Shown: positions 1 to 16,590 of the stretch, piece by piece
How the letters are laid out: the number at the start of each line of letters is the position of its first letter
Numbering within the stretch: position 1 is the first letter of the stretch
Assembly (NCBI RefSeq): GCF_014805685.1
Contig: NC_060887.1
Coordinates: 32,352,463-32,416,462, forward strand
Length of the DNA: 64,000 nucleotides
Reading direction: 5' to 3'
Source: Silurus meridionalis
Taxonomy: Eukaryota > Chordata > Actinopteri > Siluriformes > Siluridae
Translations under genes and position numbers: made by a program
Notes under the pieces: generated by a model
What the model saw: the letters and a program-made list of their open reading frames with translations, nothing else
Told to the model about the DNA's origin: nothing
Databases searched by the model: none

Positions 1-19
1 CTTGACTATTCAATTCAAT

Positions 20-150
20 TCTTTTCTATCTGTAGAGTTCTTTTAACAATTGACATTGTCTCAAAGCAGCTTTACAGAGATAAAGCAGTTATAACGTTTT
101 ATAAAAGAGTGCATTGGTTTAGTGCCAATTAGTTTGTTTTTTATAATTGT
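20..150. repeat. Interspersed repeat with TTTTAACAATTGACATTGTCTC core
   Basis: The stretch around 41-85 (TTAACAATTGACATTGTCTC, then AAGCAGC) resembles 57195-57240 (TTAACAACAGATATTGTCTC, then GAAGCA). It is a common fish interspersed repeat of unresolved class. Confidence 0.45.
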
Positions 151-314
151 ACGTTTGTCCCTAATGAGTGAGCCAGTGGTGACTGTGATAAAGAAAAACT
201 CCCTGAGATGGTATGAGGAAGAAACCTTTAGAGGAACCAGACTCAAAAGGAATCCCATTGTCATCTGGGTGGCACCAAATGTCTATTCATCATAGGTTTA
301 TCTTTGTTGACTAT

Positions 315-1160
315 AAAAAACTGTGCAATACTACTGGTATGTCATCTGGTCCAACTGACTTTCCACTCTTCATCCTCGTAATAGCTGCTCTCACTTCCTC
401 CTTATTATAACCTGCTTCACCATCTCCACATCATCCAACCTTCTCTCTCTCATTTTCCTTATTTATCAGCTTCTTAAAATACTCCCTCCATCTTCTCAAC
501 ACACTCTCCTCACTAGTCAACACATTTCAATCTGCATCCTTTATTGCTCTAACTTGCAGCACATCATTCCCAGTTCGGTCCCTCTGCCTGGCCAATCGCT
601 ACAAATCCTTTTCTCCTTTCCTAGTGTCCAACTTCTCATACAGCTCCTCATATGCCTTTTCCTTAACTTTCGGCACATCCCTCTTCACCTGCTACCGCAT
701 CTCCTTGTTCTCCTGCCTACTTTGCTCATCACTCTGTCGATCCTAATTCTGTTTTGCCAACCTCTTTCTCCTCATGATCTCCTGCACTTCCGTCATTTCA
801 CCACCACCTCTCTTTGTCTTCCTTTCTCTTTCCAGATGTCACACCAAGTACCTTTCTAGCTGTCTCCCTTTTCACTTCTGCAGTAGTTGCACAATCATCC
901 AACACCTCTTCAACACCACCAAACCTCTGTCTGACCTCTTCCCTGAATCTCACACTACACTCTTCCTCCTTCAGTTTCCACCATCTTATTCTTCTTTTAG
1001 TTCTCACTCTCCTGCTCTTCTTCTTCACCTCCAAAACCATCCTACAGACCACCATCTGATGCTGTCTAGCTACACTGTCCCCTGCCAACACCTTACAGTC
1101 TCCAATCTCCTTCAGGTTGCATCTCCTGCATAGAACATAGTCCACCTGTGTGCAATCCTC
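315..1160 (-). mobile_element. RTE-like LINE fragment, endonuclease/RT linker region, decayed
   Basis: The - strand encodes DYVLCRRCNLKEIGDCKV, then RQHQMVVCRM, REEVRQRFGG and ETARKVLGV up to about 798. After frameshifts and at least one stop, text resembling YEELYEKLDTRKGEKDL and ESVLRRWREYF follows down to about 315. I recognise this as the part between endonuclease and reverse transcriptase of a fish RTE-like LINE. It is non-functional: 5' and 3' truncated, with stops. Confidence 0.75.
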
Positions 1161-1225
1161 CCCATTTATCTGGGCTTTGCACTAAGAGTGCACTGTATTG
1201 TGCAACCATAATGACTGGGTTCTTT
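1146..1225 (-). mobile_element. SINE 5'-part fragment abutting the LINE fragment
   Basis: The segment CCCCATTTATCTGGGCTT through GAGTGCACTG and TGTGCAACC matches the middle of the SINE at 12751-12990 in the same orientation. It directly joins the LINE piece to its left. Confidence 0.55.
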
Positions 1226-1533
1226 TTTTATTTTATTGTATTGGTATAACCAATTAGATTGTTTCTTATGATGCCTGTTACGGATTGTTAATTACAGACC
1301 AATTATGTACAAATGCATGGTTGAGTTTATTAAATAAATTTTAAAAACTGGATTAAAGGGTAAGACCCTGGTTTTGAGGGTCCCAAAACCAGAGAACAGA
1401 CAACAGGTCAGGAAATATGCAAATTGAACAAAAGACTAAGAGAAGAAGAAGTTGGTGTAGTTTTGCAATGAAAAATGAAAGCAATGAATAACAAAGTCTT
1501 GTTCATAAAAGGAACTTATCACACCACATGTTC

Positions 1534-1559
1534 TAAAAAAAAAAAAAAAAAAAAAAAAA
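1534..1559. repeat. Poly(A) tract
   Basis: A 26-base A run followed by A/T-rich AAATAAATAAATAAAT suggests the tail of an old retroposon, but the body is not recognisable. Confidence 0.6.
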
Positions 1560-2087
1560 TCTTTATTTCTAAAAATAAATAAATAAATAAACCCTGAAGA
1601 AAATGTCTAGGGTTGTGCTTTTGTAATCAGGTAATACACATTTCTATACAAAATGACATTTATAGCATTTGACAAAACAATTGATCCACCAAAATAATCT
1701 TCATATATATGTTCCTTCATGTAAGGATATGAAGTCCACATAGCTAAATGCATGACAACAACTGCCAGCCTTAGAACAACAATGGGATCAACCACAACAC
1801 ACCAGATGGCAGTATTTTGGTGCCAGATCACCGCTGTGAAGTCCCAATTATGTCTTCATGCAGCTTATGTGAGTGACTTCCTAACAGTGATCTCAGTTGT
1901 TCCAGGTTGTATTCGCAAACTCAGATATAATAAGAAAATAAGTTAAGATATACAGATTTAGATTGATATATACTGATATACTGATTTATTTCCTTTTGTT
2001 TTGTTTTTTTTTTTTAGAAAAAAAATAATATAGGTTTTGGCAAACTGGAATTTCTTCAATGCAAATTAAAGTTTTCTTGTGTCCCCT

Positions 2088-2094
<7 letters not shown>

Positions 2095-2151
<57 letters not shown>
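2095..2151. repeat. (AT)n microsatellite
   Basis: About 28 uninterrupted AT repeats followed by a T run. A (CA) tract also lies at about 2257-2285. Confidence 0.95.
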
Positions 2152-2158
<7 letters not shown>

Positions 2159-2794
2159 TTTTTATGTAAGAGGTTTGTACACAGGAGTGTTTGAATCCAC
2201 TAAGAGTGCCAAATACACATACTTCATCCACTGATTCAATCTGCTCTTACACCCCCCCACACACACACACACACACACACACACATAAAACAAGCCATTG
2301 AAAACTGCACTTTATTACTTTTTTACATTATATTTATTTCTTTTCATTTTAAATGTTTATCCTTTCCATTAATTTTCTATTTCTTTCTCTGTCATGCACT
2401 AGTTATAAAATCATTTCACTGAATGTGGTACTGTGTATGGTTTTGCCTGTGATTTAATATAGCATTTGTTCCCCATTAATGAGATCATTTGTGGCTTAAA
2501 TGCTATTATAAATATGTTGACGTGTTGATAAATAGCTTATGCATGATTCCTCAAGTCCACCTTGTGGTGATTGTGACAAAGATTCCAGGCAGTGTTTATC
2601 AGTCATAAAAAAACAGACTCCTATCTACTTAAATGTTACCCATATAGTGCATATAAGCCAGTTTTTACCCACTAAGAAACCTGCATTAGGTGAAACAGGG
2701 TATTATAAAATGCTTTACCACTCAGATGAATGAAAAGATAAACACTGAGCAACATCATGATGCAATACGAACATAATGTACAATACTTGCTTGG

Positions 2795-3220
2795 AATAAA
2801 TATTCACACCCTTATGAACTTTTTCACATTTTGCTGTTACAACCTAGAAATGAAAATGGAATAAATTGAGATGTGAGTCACAAATTGATTGCACAAGTAT
2901 TCACCCCTCTTACTTTGAAACACAGAATCGTTTCTGGTGTAATCAGGTGCCACCACAAGTCACACAATTAGTTGAATGTCTATCTGTCTATCTGTGTGCA
3001 GCTGTAAGTGGTACACAATCTCAGCATTAAAAAAAAACTATTTTTCTAGTTTTCTAGTTTTCTTAGAAAGCATACCTAAACCAACAGTGCCACAAAGAAG
3101 AAGAACTATCAAATCAAATCTGGAAAGAAATTGCACCAAATCACTTATTGGTTATAATACAATACCCCATACTAGAAAATTCTGTAAAACAAAATTTTGA
3201 GAAAAAAAAAAAAAAAAAAA

Positions 3221-3276
<56 letters not shown>

Positions 3277-3470
3277 TTAATAAAGATTCTTTATAAAGTA
3301 GATCATCCACCAAAAGTCAGGAATGAGGAAAGAAGGCCATTAGACAAAGAAGAGACATGATGCTACCACCACCATGCTTCTCTGTATGGATATATAGTCG
3401 CATGGTGATGATCAGTGTTAGGTTTGTATTGAATGTATTGCTTTGTGCCAAGGCCCAAAAGTTCCCTTGC
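2795..3470 (-). mobile_element. Decayed Tc1/mariner-like transposon
   Basis: TATTCACACCCTTATGAAC followed by TTTTTCACATTTTGCTG near 2800-2830 resembles the end of a Tc1/mariner-like element. ATGCTACCACCACCATGCTTC at 3358-3378, read on the - strand, encodes the KHGGGS-like motif of Tc1 transposases. An A run and an AT microsatellite (3202-3270) interrupt it. No open frame remains. Confidence 0.5.
3226..3270. repeat. (AT)n microsatellite
   Basis: A long AT run preceded by a poly(A) tract at 3202-3220. Confidence 0.9.
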
Positions 3471-3477
3471 TATGTTG

Positions 3478-3612
3478 TATGGGGAGGTGGTATCTTAGTG
3501 GTTCCAAAGGATATGCGTTTAAATCCCAGGCATGCTAAGCTGCCACTCCTGGGCCCCTGAGCAATGCCCTTAAGCTTGTAGCTGCTCGGTTTTATCAATG
3601 AGATAAATGTCT
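3478..3612 (+). mobile_element. tRNA-derived SINE copy
   Basis: It begins GGGGAGGTGGTATCTTAGTGG (A-box region), continues with TTTAAATCCCAGG (B-box like), then CTGCCACTCCTGGGCCCCTGAGCAA and a GAGATAAATG-rich tail. The same architecture recurs near 7620, 8055, 14545 and 42705. Confidence 0.65.
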
Positions 3613-3830
3613 AAATGTCTAAACATACATTCACATTTGAATGGAAATCTCTACTCATTGTCCCCTGGCAATAAGTACCATGAGAGATTTTTTTTATCTC
3701 TTACTTTTTTTGCCAAGAAAAATACAAAATGCCTTAATATATTAGAAAATTCATAATTATGATTTTTTCTGATTTTTTTTTATTTTTTTTTTTTATCGTT
3801 TTTCTAGATTTCCAAACTGCTGCTAGTCTG

Positions 3831-3842
3831 CCACCAGGGGGC
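3831..3842 (+). promoter_or_regulatory. Candidate CTCF site
   Basis: CCACCAGGGGGC is a full match to the CTCF core in + orientation. Occupancy is untested. Confidence 0.4.
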
Positions 3843-4716
3843 CCATCATACTAAAAAATTATTTCCCTTTGCTGTTTGTTAATGAAACATGTGATCTGAA
3901 CATTTGCTATGAAAGAAATCATTACAAATCATTGTGTTTTCAGGCCCACAAGAAGAAATGATGTCAGTGGGATAGACTTTGACCTGTTCTGGGTAAATCT
4001 CCTCTTGTGGTACTGTCAAACCAACTACCTATGAGATTAATTTCTTCCTCATAGCTGGAAGTGCAACCTTACATGCTAACTAATAGGAAAGAAACCATAC
4101 ATTTGAAATAAGCATGTTAGATGACTAAAGGTTACTTGCTTTGTTGAAACTTTCTAACTCAGCAGCTTGAAATGTAGTAATGCAGTACTCATGTGTGGTG
4201 TTAACAAATCAGACTGATAAGTATGCCCAGAGGAATATCTCTTGAGCATATGTTCCAGCTCAGATAAAGTGAATTGCCTCTGCTGGTTCTCTCAGCTGAG
4301 CTAACAAACCATGCGTTCTCTCGGATAGATGTGAACAGCTGAAGACTTTGCAGCAGCATGTCGGAGAGGACAACAAAATTAGTTTACTGCACTGCTATAA
4401 AGAGTGTAGGCTGAGAGTTTAACACAAATTGGATGATAATAATTCTTTACACACAATCATAATGCCATGAATATTACAAATGGCCGAATTTTAAGGATGA
4501 CCCAAAATGTCTGCCCTGAGCTAACCATTTTACTGAAAAACGTAATTAACTTTCTGTAGGGCTAGTGCTATAGCAGTGCTCTGAGGAGATTTTGGTTTAA
4601 ACCTGTTTGAAGCCCTTTTCCCCAAAATCTCCCAATTAACCATCTGTTTTAAGCTGATTAATCAGCTCACAATCAACCTTTTGATTAGAGGGTCAATGTG
4701 TGTGATTAAAGCTTTC

Positions 4717-4720
<4 letters not shown>

Positions 4721-4757
<37 letters not shown>
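4721..4757. repeat. (GT)n microsatellite
   Basis: About 18 GT units in otherwise unremarkable DNA. I see no gene in 3850-5440. Confidence 0.9.
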
Positions 4758-4759
<2 letters not shown>

Positions 4760-5440
4760 GTGGTGGTTGTACAACCAATATGTACCAATGTATGGAGTAA
4801 AAATATTAAAACAAAGATACAAAGAAAGAAAATATAAGATCGGTATGAAGGAAGTGCTGAAGATATACAAAGCCCCCCCAAAAAACGCGATCATGTGATC
4901 AACACACTTTCTGTATCTTTCAATTCTATCTCACAATTGGGATTGACTTTCAGTTTATGATTGTAAGTACAGTGGATATACCAGACATGAGAATGCTCAT
5001 GGTTTCTACATGAATAAAAATTGCAATTGAAACAAAATGGGTCTATGGAAAAGTGGCAGAATTGAAAACTGGCGTGAATGTAACAGACAACATTATAGAA
5101 ATCTTGAAAATACAGCAAAACCTGACAGGAAAAAAAAATGCTGCAAATGAACTAAACGAAAGTGAACATTTTACTACGATATGCTGAATTCCGATTGCTG
5201 ATGTGAAGATGGAAGAATGAAGATGGAACTGAAGATAAAGGTGAATTACATGTTTTACCACGTTCGCAAAATGCCATGCAAACTTTTATGTTGTGAATTT
5301 GTTGCGTTTTTAGTTTATGTGCCCTTTATAACCATATTATAAAAAATATATTTCAACATTTTCCCACATGAAACCCAAAAGTAATGAAACATAATTATGA
5401 TTCAAATAAATGCCCTAGTTTTCATTTTGCCCTAGGGGTT

Positions 5441-5725
5441 ATGCAAATCAAGTTGATCAAAAACAGCCCAGAAACACACTTTTGTAATACAAGATCACCC
5501 CATTGTGCTGGCCTATGAGCTAACTGGAGGTTTTGATTGGAGGTTTGATGTGACACTCAAACCTTTGGCAGCTGTTGTGGGCGGGGCTTTAAACCTGAGT
5601 TCCAGGGAGGCTGGGTTTCAAACAGATCACTACTGCTCAATTCCATGTGCACTACATGTGGCCATACTAAAAATACTTATCCCCTACTAGTGCACTTCAT
5701 GTAGAAAGTAATGTGCTGCAGAGAG

Positions 5726-5763
<38 letters not shown>

Positions 5764-5846
5764 TATCAGCACTGAGCAACTCAGAATTCAGCAGTTCAGC
5801 TCAGACAGGAGTGAAGTGTGTTACAGCTTCACCACTAACAGCAGAA
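5441..5846 (+). promoter_or_regulatory. tubb6: Probable TUBB6 promoter and 5' UTR
   Basis: Upstream of the tubulin ATG are a perfect octamer ATGCAAAT (5441-5448), an inverted CCAAT box ATTGG (5536-5540), a GC box GGGCGGGGC (5579-5587), a GA repeat (5729-5759) and a TATA-like TTTATAT (5760-5766). If the last is used, transcription would start near 5790 and leave a 5' UTR of about 55 nt. The motifs are seen; promoter function and the start site are inferred. Confidence 0.5.
5729..5759. repeat. (GA)n tract in the TUBB6 promoter
   Basis: A polypurine run about 90 bp upstream of the ATG, between the GC box and the TATA-like element. Confidence 0.9.
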
Positions 5847-10716
<4,870 letters not shown>

Positions 10717-10833
10717 ACAGTGTAGGCTGATCCTCTCGCCACTCCTTCATTGTGCGCACACATTTAACGCGGTGTTTTTTTTCTTAAGCTGTGATTAACA
10801 TTTTTTATGTAAAATTCTGGTCTACACTAGGAA

Positions 10834-10839
10834 AATAAA
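10834..10839 (+). terminator. tubb6: Poly(A) signal of TUBB6
   Basis: A canonical AATAAA lies 118 nt after the tubulin stop codon, giving a short 3' UTR. Confidence 0.75.
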
Positions 10840-11989
10840 CTTTACTGAAATGGCGAAGATATTTAATGTGTTTTTATTCTTGATGTTATAAATGGTTATG
10901 AAACATTGCACACGTCGTCATTGATTCCACAGCTACTGAAACCATACGTACAATTAGAGCAGGATTAGAGATTACTCATGGACTAATGAGCTAAGCAGAC
11001 AGAATATTCTACAAAAATTCACCAGTATGATAACATTTCTGTCACTATGCTGGCTTTAGAGTTAGTGACAGACTTCACTTCCTCTGAATGCCAAATCCTT
11101 TGTTCATTTCCGGTCATGTCTTTACAGCAGACAGGCCTAGTGAGGATATAAATCCTGCCCACCATGGCCATTATTCCAGACAGCTGCTGAGCAAGGCGTT
11201 CCATGCTTAGCTCTGTGCAACAAACAATAGAGGAAGTTCAGTCTCGACAGAACTATTTGTAGTGCAACACAATGAGAGAAGCAGCAGGGTGCAGGTCTGT
11301 CATCCGGGGATTTACTTTTTTATTTAGTTTTAACAAAGCAACATTCACACATACTGGTCAGCTAGAAAAAATACTTAGTTTAATTTTTTCCCCTTTTTAC
11401 AGATGTGGACTATAAATTTTCTAGACTCTTATTTTTTTTCCAGATGACCCAATAACCAGAGAATGTTATAGAGTGAACAGACAGATGAACGGAACAAAAA
11501 ATATCCAATATTACACTTCTGAAAAGGAAAACATTTTGCCATGTGCAGTCTGGTTCTGTCAAATAGCCAACAGCTGGATCAGATTCACTTGGAGAGAGCA
11601 TGGGCTCTCACAACACTGCAGTGGAGAACTCTGCTCTGAGCTAGATTACATCCTAGATTATCCAAGGTGGGGTTTAGACACGTTTGCACTTGTTTTTTTT
11701 ACTTCAGCAAACTTTTATAAAGCAGGTAACCATTCATAATGATTCAAATTGTTTTCAGATTTATAATAAATCATTTGAAAGGCAGTTAAGCAAATAATAT
11801 TTGTAATATTGCCTTACAGTGGGTCATGTCAGTTCATTTCCTCATTTCTGGCTTTTTTTTGTAAAATATTCTGGCCCAGAGTTCAAGTGAGGTGAGGTAA
11901 GTTTTAGGAAGATGATTTGAAATAGGAGAAGGATGATGAATAGTCATGTAGATCCATGGGAGAAGGATAACCAATCATGCAGAACCATT

Positions 11990-12110
11990 GAGTAGGGGTG
12001 TAACGTTACACAAAATTCACAGTTTGGTTGAATTTTGGTGCGGTCAGGGGAAAGAAATGCAAAACATAAAATTGCTTGTGTTTTTTTTTTTATAATGCAG
12101 TTTATTATTA
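11990..12110. mobile_element. Possible hAT-like nonautonomous element fragment
   Basis: AGGGGTGTAACGTTACACAA followed by TTCACAGTTTGGTT resembles the end of a common fish hAT-like element. No second terminus was found; AT-rich DNA and a (GT)n tract (12394-12441) follow. Confidence 0.4.
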
Positions 12111-12391
12111 ACATTTGTGAACATCAACAGTTTACATTTTTAAAACTATTTTAAATAAATGTCCTAATGTGTTAAATAATATATAAAATAATATTTTATA
12201 ATATTATATAAAAAATAAAATAGTATAAATAAAAAAAATGCAAAACATTTTTTTATTATAGTGATTAAATTGAATAATCACCTAAATTGGCACAAATTAA
12301 ATTGATGAAATAAAATTAAATACAAATTAAAAAATTACATTAAATAATTTATATTTGTTAGACAGCTTTTGTGTAATACAGATGTATTTGT

Positions 12392-12393
<2 letters not shown>

Positions 12394-12441
<48 letters not shown>
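12394..12441. repeat. (GT)n microsatellite
   Basis: About 24 GT units. Confidence 0.95.
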
Positions 12442-12443
<2 letters not shown>

Positions 12444-12750
12444 AAATTTAATATTTAATTTTCTGAAGATATGATTTTACTTATTTCAGCATACTTTAAA
12501 AATTTCTTCATTTCTTCCCTCCTTTAGTCTTTCACTCCCTCAGTATGTGGAATTGTTGCTCCTTTTAAGAGAAACTCTTGAAGCTGTACATAAAATGCTA
12601 AAGAATCTGTCGTTAAAAACTTTTTCTTATAAACATATTTTGGCGCACTACAAATCATTTTTCCTGTACGGTGCGAGTAGCCACAGTGACACTGCGCTAA
12701 CTCTAGTTTCTTTTTTACTCCTGGCATTGTTGTGTATGTTTTCAAGTTTA

Positions 12751-12990
12751 ATTTCTTTCTTTCTTTCAGCTTCTCCCGTTAGGGGTCGCCACAGCGGATC
12801 ATCCGCATGTTTGATTTGGCACATGTTTTTACGCTGGATGCCCTTCCTAACACAACCTTCCCCATTTATCTGGGCTTGGGACCGACACTGAGAGTGCACT
12901 GGCTTGTGCAACCCTACTGGCTGGGGTTGGTTCCCTGACTGGGGATCGAACCCGGGGCCGCAGTGGTGAGAGCGCCACATCTTAACCACT
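12751..12990 (-). mobile_element. tRNA-headed SINE sharing its 3' end with an RTE-like LINE
   Basis: On the - strand it starts AGTGGTTAAGATGTGGCGCT with a B box GGGTTCGATCCCC and ends in a CCGCTGTGGCGACCCCTAAC block, GGGAGAAGCTGAAAG and a short (GAAA)n tail. The end block is the same as the LINE 3' end at 16527-16575, consistent with LINE-driven mobilisation. It is nearly full length. Confidence 0.8.
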
Positions 12991-13790
12991 ACTTCTACTT
13001 CCACTACATTTCTATACATTTATGTAATATGAAAAATACCTTTTTGTACAAGCAGAGAGAAGAGAAATGGTAGATTGGCGGGGGTTCAAGATTTTTAGAG
13101 TAAGTGTACACTCAGTGTGCGGATCTGCTCCAGTGAGTCATAGTCACAGTGAAATACACCAGATCCTGAAATACACTGGGGTTCAGAGAGGAAATGACCA
13201 GCATATCACACTAACAGCCTTAATACTGTGTACACTGTGTAACCAATGTTCAAACACTTTCGTCTCTAACTTTTGACTGTGGATGCAATGGAATGAAGCA
13301 CAGAGTTGAAAAGTTGAAAAATGTTTACAAATGCTTGAATGAACCCACTTGTAACTGTGCTGAGTGCTGATGTCTGGCTGTACACACCATATTTCAGTAT
13401 GCGTTAGTGTTATTTACACAAAATAATGCACGAGACAACATTTAAACTCTCAAAGCAATGTGTAATCCTAAAAAAGTACAAATACTAAGTACTAAATACT
13501 AAGACTGTTGCCATGCCACCTATACTGACCTTGTTAATGACTTCCTGGGCATGTGCATCTTAATACAGAATTACTGTAGGAACACATTCAGGGTGATTTT
13601 ACATTTTTCTATGCGTTCATCTGATCATGATGGTTTGGTGGATTTTTCCCTTCGCTTTTGTTCCAAGAACTAAAAACAAGACCCAGCTCCCCTTTATGGC
13701 CTCAAACTGCAGATACAAACATATTACCTAAAAAGGCCCCAGTCCAGTGGTGAATTTAGTTCTACCGGACAAGCAGTGCTTCTGATGTAC

Positions 13791-13803
13791 TGCCCTCTGT
13801 TGG
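13791..13803 (-). promoter_or_regulatory. Candidate CTCF site, reverse orientation
   Basis: CCAACAGAGGGCA on the - strand matches the CTCF core CCANNAGRGGGCA. Occupancy is untested. Confidence 0.3.
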
Positions 13804-13849
13804 ACTAATGGTGTATTGCTTTTAGTTCATATTTAATATCGTTCAATCT

Positions 13850-14016
13850 TTTCCACAAAGGGCTGGTGTTGGTGCAGGTTTTCATTCCAACCAAGCACCA
13901 CCTTTTCTACCTGTTTAAATCTAATGATTTTCATTTTCAATGACTATCATTGAAATTAGTGTGGCCCTTGTTTGGTTGGAATGAAAACCTGCACCCACAC
14001 AGGCCTTTTGTGGAAA
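13850..14016. mobile_element. Foldback element with about 46-50-bp terminal inverted repeats
   Basis: The left arm 13850-13895 (TTTCCACAAAGGGCTGGTG then GTGCAGGTTTTCATTCCAACC) pairs with the right arm 13967-14016 with few mismatches. The core holds a second short inverted repeat around TTTCAATGACTATCATTGAAA. It looks like a nonautonomous MITE-type DNA element. Confidence 0.75.
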
Positions 14017-14544
14017 GCATTGTTTACCCCTGGCTTAAATGGTGTTTCTTTAACAGTAGCTCTGTAATAATAGGTTTATATTAAAATATGGATCTTTCTA
14101 ATATGTCGTTGTTTCACCGGTAACCACAAATTTATTTGGGATGTGTATGGAGAATGTGCTGCAGAATTTATTTCTATAATAATAAACTGATTCCCTGAGG
14201 ATGTGTTGCTATCTAACAATCAAAATATCTAATAATTGATTCATTTAATAGGAAAAAAAGATACATTTTTCATTTTTGGAAAGAGCTGGAGGATTGTAAC
14301 AGCTGGAGATTAAACAAGTTCATTTTCATGCTCAGTGTGGAAGATGGTGGTTTTTTGCAGTTCCTCAGTAATATGATAGGCTGGTGAGAAAATGACTGTT
14401 TATAGCTTGTTTAGAGAATATAAACTTGTTTTGTGACTGTTTCACAAAATTAAATGGAACTGCGACTGGATAAAAAAACACAAGTTTTTCTCTAGCAAAA
14501 AAAAACGAAAGAAAACTTTAGTAGATTGCTGTGGTATAAAAGGA

Positions 14545-14670
14545 ATACAATTTGTTGCTTAGTGGATTAATGTCTGTGATAGTTAACAGAAAAGTGTGTG
14601 TTCAAATCCCAGGAATGCTAGTAAAGCACATGTTGGATAAAAAAATATCTGCGAAATGAATAAATTACTC
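14545..14670 (+). mobile_element. Diverged tRNA-derived SINE fragment
   Basis: TTGTTGCTTAGTGGATTAATG, then GTTCAAATCCCAGG and GCTAGTAAAGC with a GCGAAATGAATAAAT tail. The central part is shorter than in the other copies. Confidence 0.5.
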
Positions 14671-14679
14671 GTTTATCCA

Positions 14680-14775
14680 TCTTTATTAAGCTCATTATCC
14701 TGGTCAGGGCCTATCTCAGGAATACTGGATATGAGGCTGAATACACCCTAAATTGGACACTAGCGTGGGACAGCA
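14680..14775. repeat. Interspersed repeat fragment
   Basis: TTATCCTGGTCAGGGCC through ACACCCTAAATTGGACAC resembles a widespread fish repeat (read here from memory as the CCTGGTCAGGG type). Class is unresolved. Confidence 0.35.
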
Positions 14776-15076
14776 ATAAAATAAATAAAACTGACGGTTA
14801 TATAAACTATAGAAATACAGCTTTTAAAAATATACCCCAATTAAAGAGTCCCAAACAAAATGTAGTTGTTCTGAAGTTTAGTTCATAAGTTATGGACTGG
14901 AGCTTCAATTAATTACAAAAAGTTACTGAAAAAATAATTAAGAATTGTGAATAATTACACACTTGCACCAAAAATACCAAACGAAAGATCTTCGGACATT
15001 GTAGCATCTTGTAGACATGAACCATTTAAAAATTGTATAAAATATATAAACTAGAAACATGTAATATGTTGTGTGA

Positions 15077-15090
15077 CCACCAGGTGTCAG
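15077..15090 (+). promoter_or_regulatory. Weak CTCF-like motif
   Basis: CCACCAGGTGTCAG is a partial match to the CTCF core. Confidence 0.2.
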
Positions 15091-15569
15091 TGTTCTCAAA
15101 CTTTAAATCCTGCTCCCATCGTATAGTGTAATGCTACGTATTTCAGTGATTTCCTCATCAACTGATTATTTGAAGCAGAAGCTCCTTAGAGCAAAACTAA
15201 ACAATAGATTGCAGATTAATATAGTTTATTAATTAATTAATATAATAGTAAATATCAGTTAATATACTTAATTCATAATAATGTCCCCAATGATGTGCCC
15301 ATTATTAATGATATTACCTATACCACGATTCATTTATTATATTTATATCCAAATAGATGTTTAAGACTCTCTGAAACTTTCTCCACAAGTGATTGAAATC
15401 GAGTGTGAGATTGTGGTGAAGCAGGAGCTCAGGTTGCAGTTTAGATTCTCTATATCTGTCCACATAATCTGACATTAGCTGTGAGGCCTGACAGAAAGAA
15501 TAAGGTCATGTACATCAGTACAGAAAGTGAAAATAAGGCCCCTTAGCAAAGCTTCTAGAGTTTCTCTCA

Positions 15570-16060
15570 GTTACAGGGTGAGGAGCTTGACAACCAGGGA
15601 GCATTTTAGAGACGAGCAGTTTATCTAAATCAAAAGGAGCCAGTTGAGATGAGTTTGGACTCTCATTTGAGGTGTTTCAAAAACACTGCATTGGAAGAAG
15701 ACTTTAGAGCAGATCCAAGACCTAGAGGTAGAGCTGGAATCCATTGCAAGGGAAAGAGAAGTCTGGGCTGATTTAAAGTGTAAACTGTTCTCACCACCAT
15801 CTCCATCAAAAAAATACTGGTCCTCAGGGCTGCACATTAGCTGACGGGTAAATACAAGAGTAAATACAATGCATGCAATAGCACCCCCCTTTGTGGTGCC
15901 TTCACTTATGCACTGCATATACCCCATTTTTGCACCTTTGCTTGTCCTTGTCTTATCCATAGAACTTTACTCGTCAACTGTTTATCTTATTTGCAATCTT
16001 GCACCCTTCCTATTCTAATCCCCCTGTTCTGTTTCAGTCACAGAAGCATGTTTTTTGTTT
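15570..16060 (+). mobile_element. Decayed LINE 3' region
   Basis: A translated fragment KRSQLRWVWTL with stops resembles the RIERSQLRWLGHL region near the end of a fish LINE reverse transcriptase. Non-coding 3' sequence follows. Family is unresolved; boundaries are approximate. Confidence 0.4.
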
Positions 16061-16107
16061 AATGATTTTCTGGCTTAATGAGTTTCTAGTCAGTGTGCTC
16101 TGTAAGA

Positions 16108-16590
16108 GTGGAGGGGTGATTTGTGATAATAGGGTATCTGCAAGAGTGAAAGAAAAAGTTTATAGGACTGTGTTGAGACCAGCGATGTTGTATGGTTTAG
16201 AGACAGTGGCATTGAGTAAAAGACAGGAGGTGGAGCTGGAGGTAGCAGAGCTGAAGATGTTGAGGTTTTCGTTGGGAGTAACAATGATGGACAGGATTAG
16301 AAATGAGTTTATTAGATGGACAGCGCATGTAGGACATTTTGGAGACAAGGTGAAGGAGTCGAAATTTGAGATGGTTTGGACATGTGCAGAAGAGACATGG
16401 GGTATATCGGTAGGAGAATGCTGAGGATGGAGCCACCAGGAAGAAGGAAAAAGAAAGACTAAGGAGGAGGTTTATGGATGTGGTGAAGGAAGACATGCAG
16501 GTAGTTGGGTTGAAAGGCGGTATGGAGGCGGATGATCCGCTGTGGCGACCCCTAATGAGAGAAGCTGAAACAAGAAGAAGAAGAGGAAGT
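16108..16590 (+). mobile_element. RTE-like LINE 3' end with GAAGAA tail
   Basis: An open stretch reads VSARVKEKVYRTVLRPAMLY, then LEVAELKMLRFSLGVTMMDR and IRNEFIRWTAHVGHFG, the C-terminal region of an RTE-like reverse transcriptase. After a frameshift near 16390, MW/RRKKK-rich text follows, then GCGGATGATCCGCTGTGGCG and a (GAA)n tail ending about 16590. It is 5' truncated and has lost a few codons before the terminal block. This may be the partner family of the SINE at 12751-12990. Confidence 0.8.

Noticed and set aside
16108..16424. Stand-alone 141-codon protein
   Set aside because: The second part matches the C-terminal region of an RTE-like reverse transcriptase, it is frameshifted and 5' truncated.
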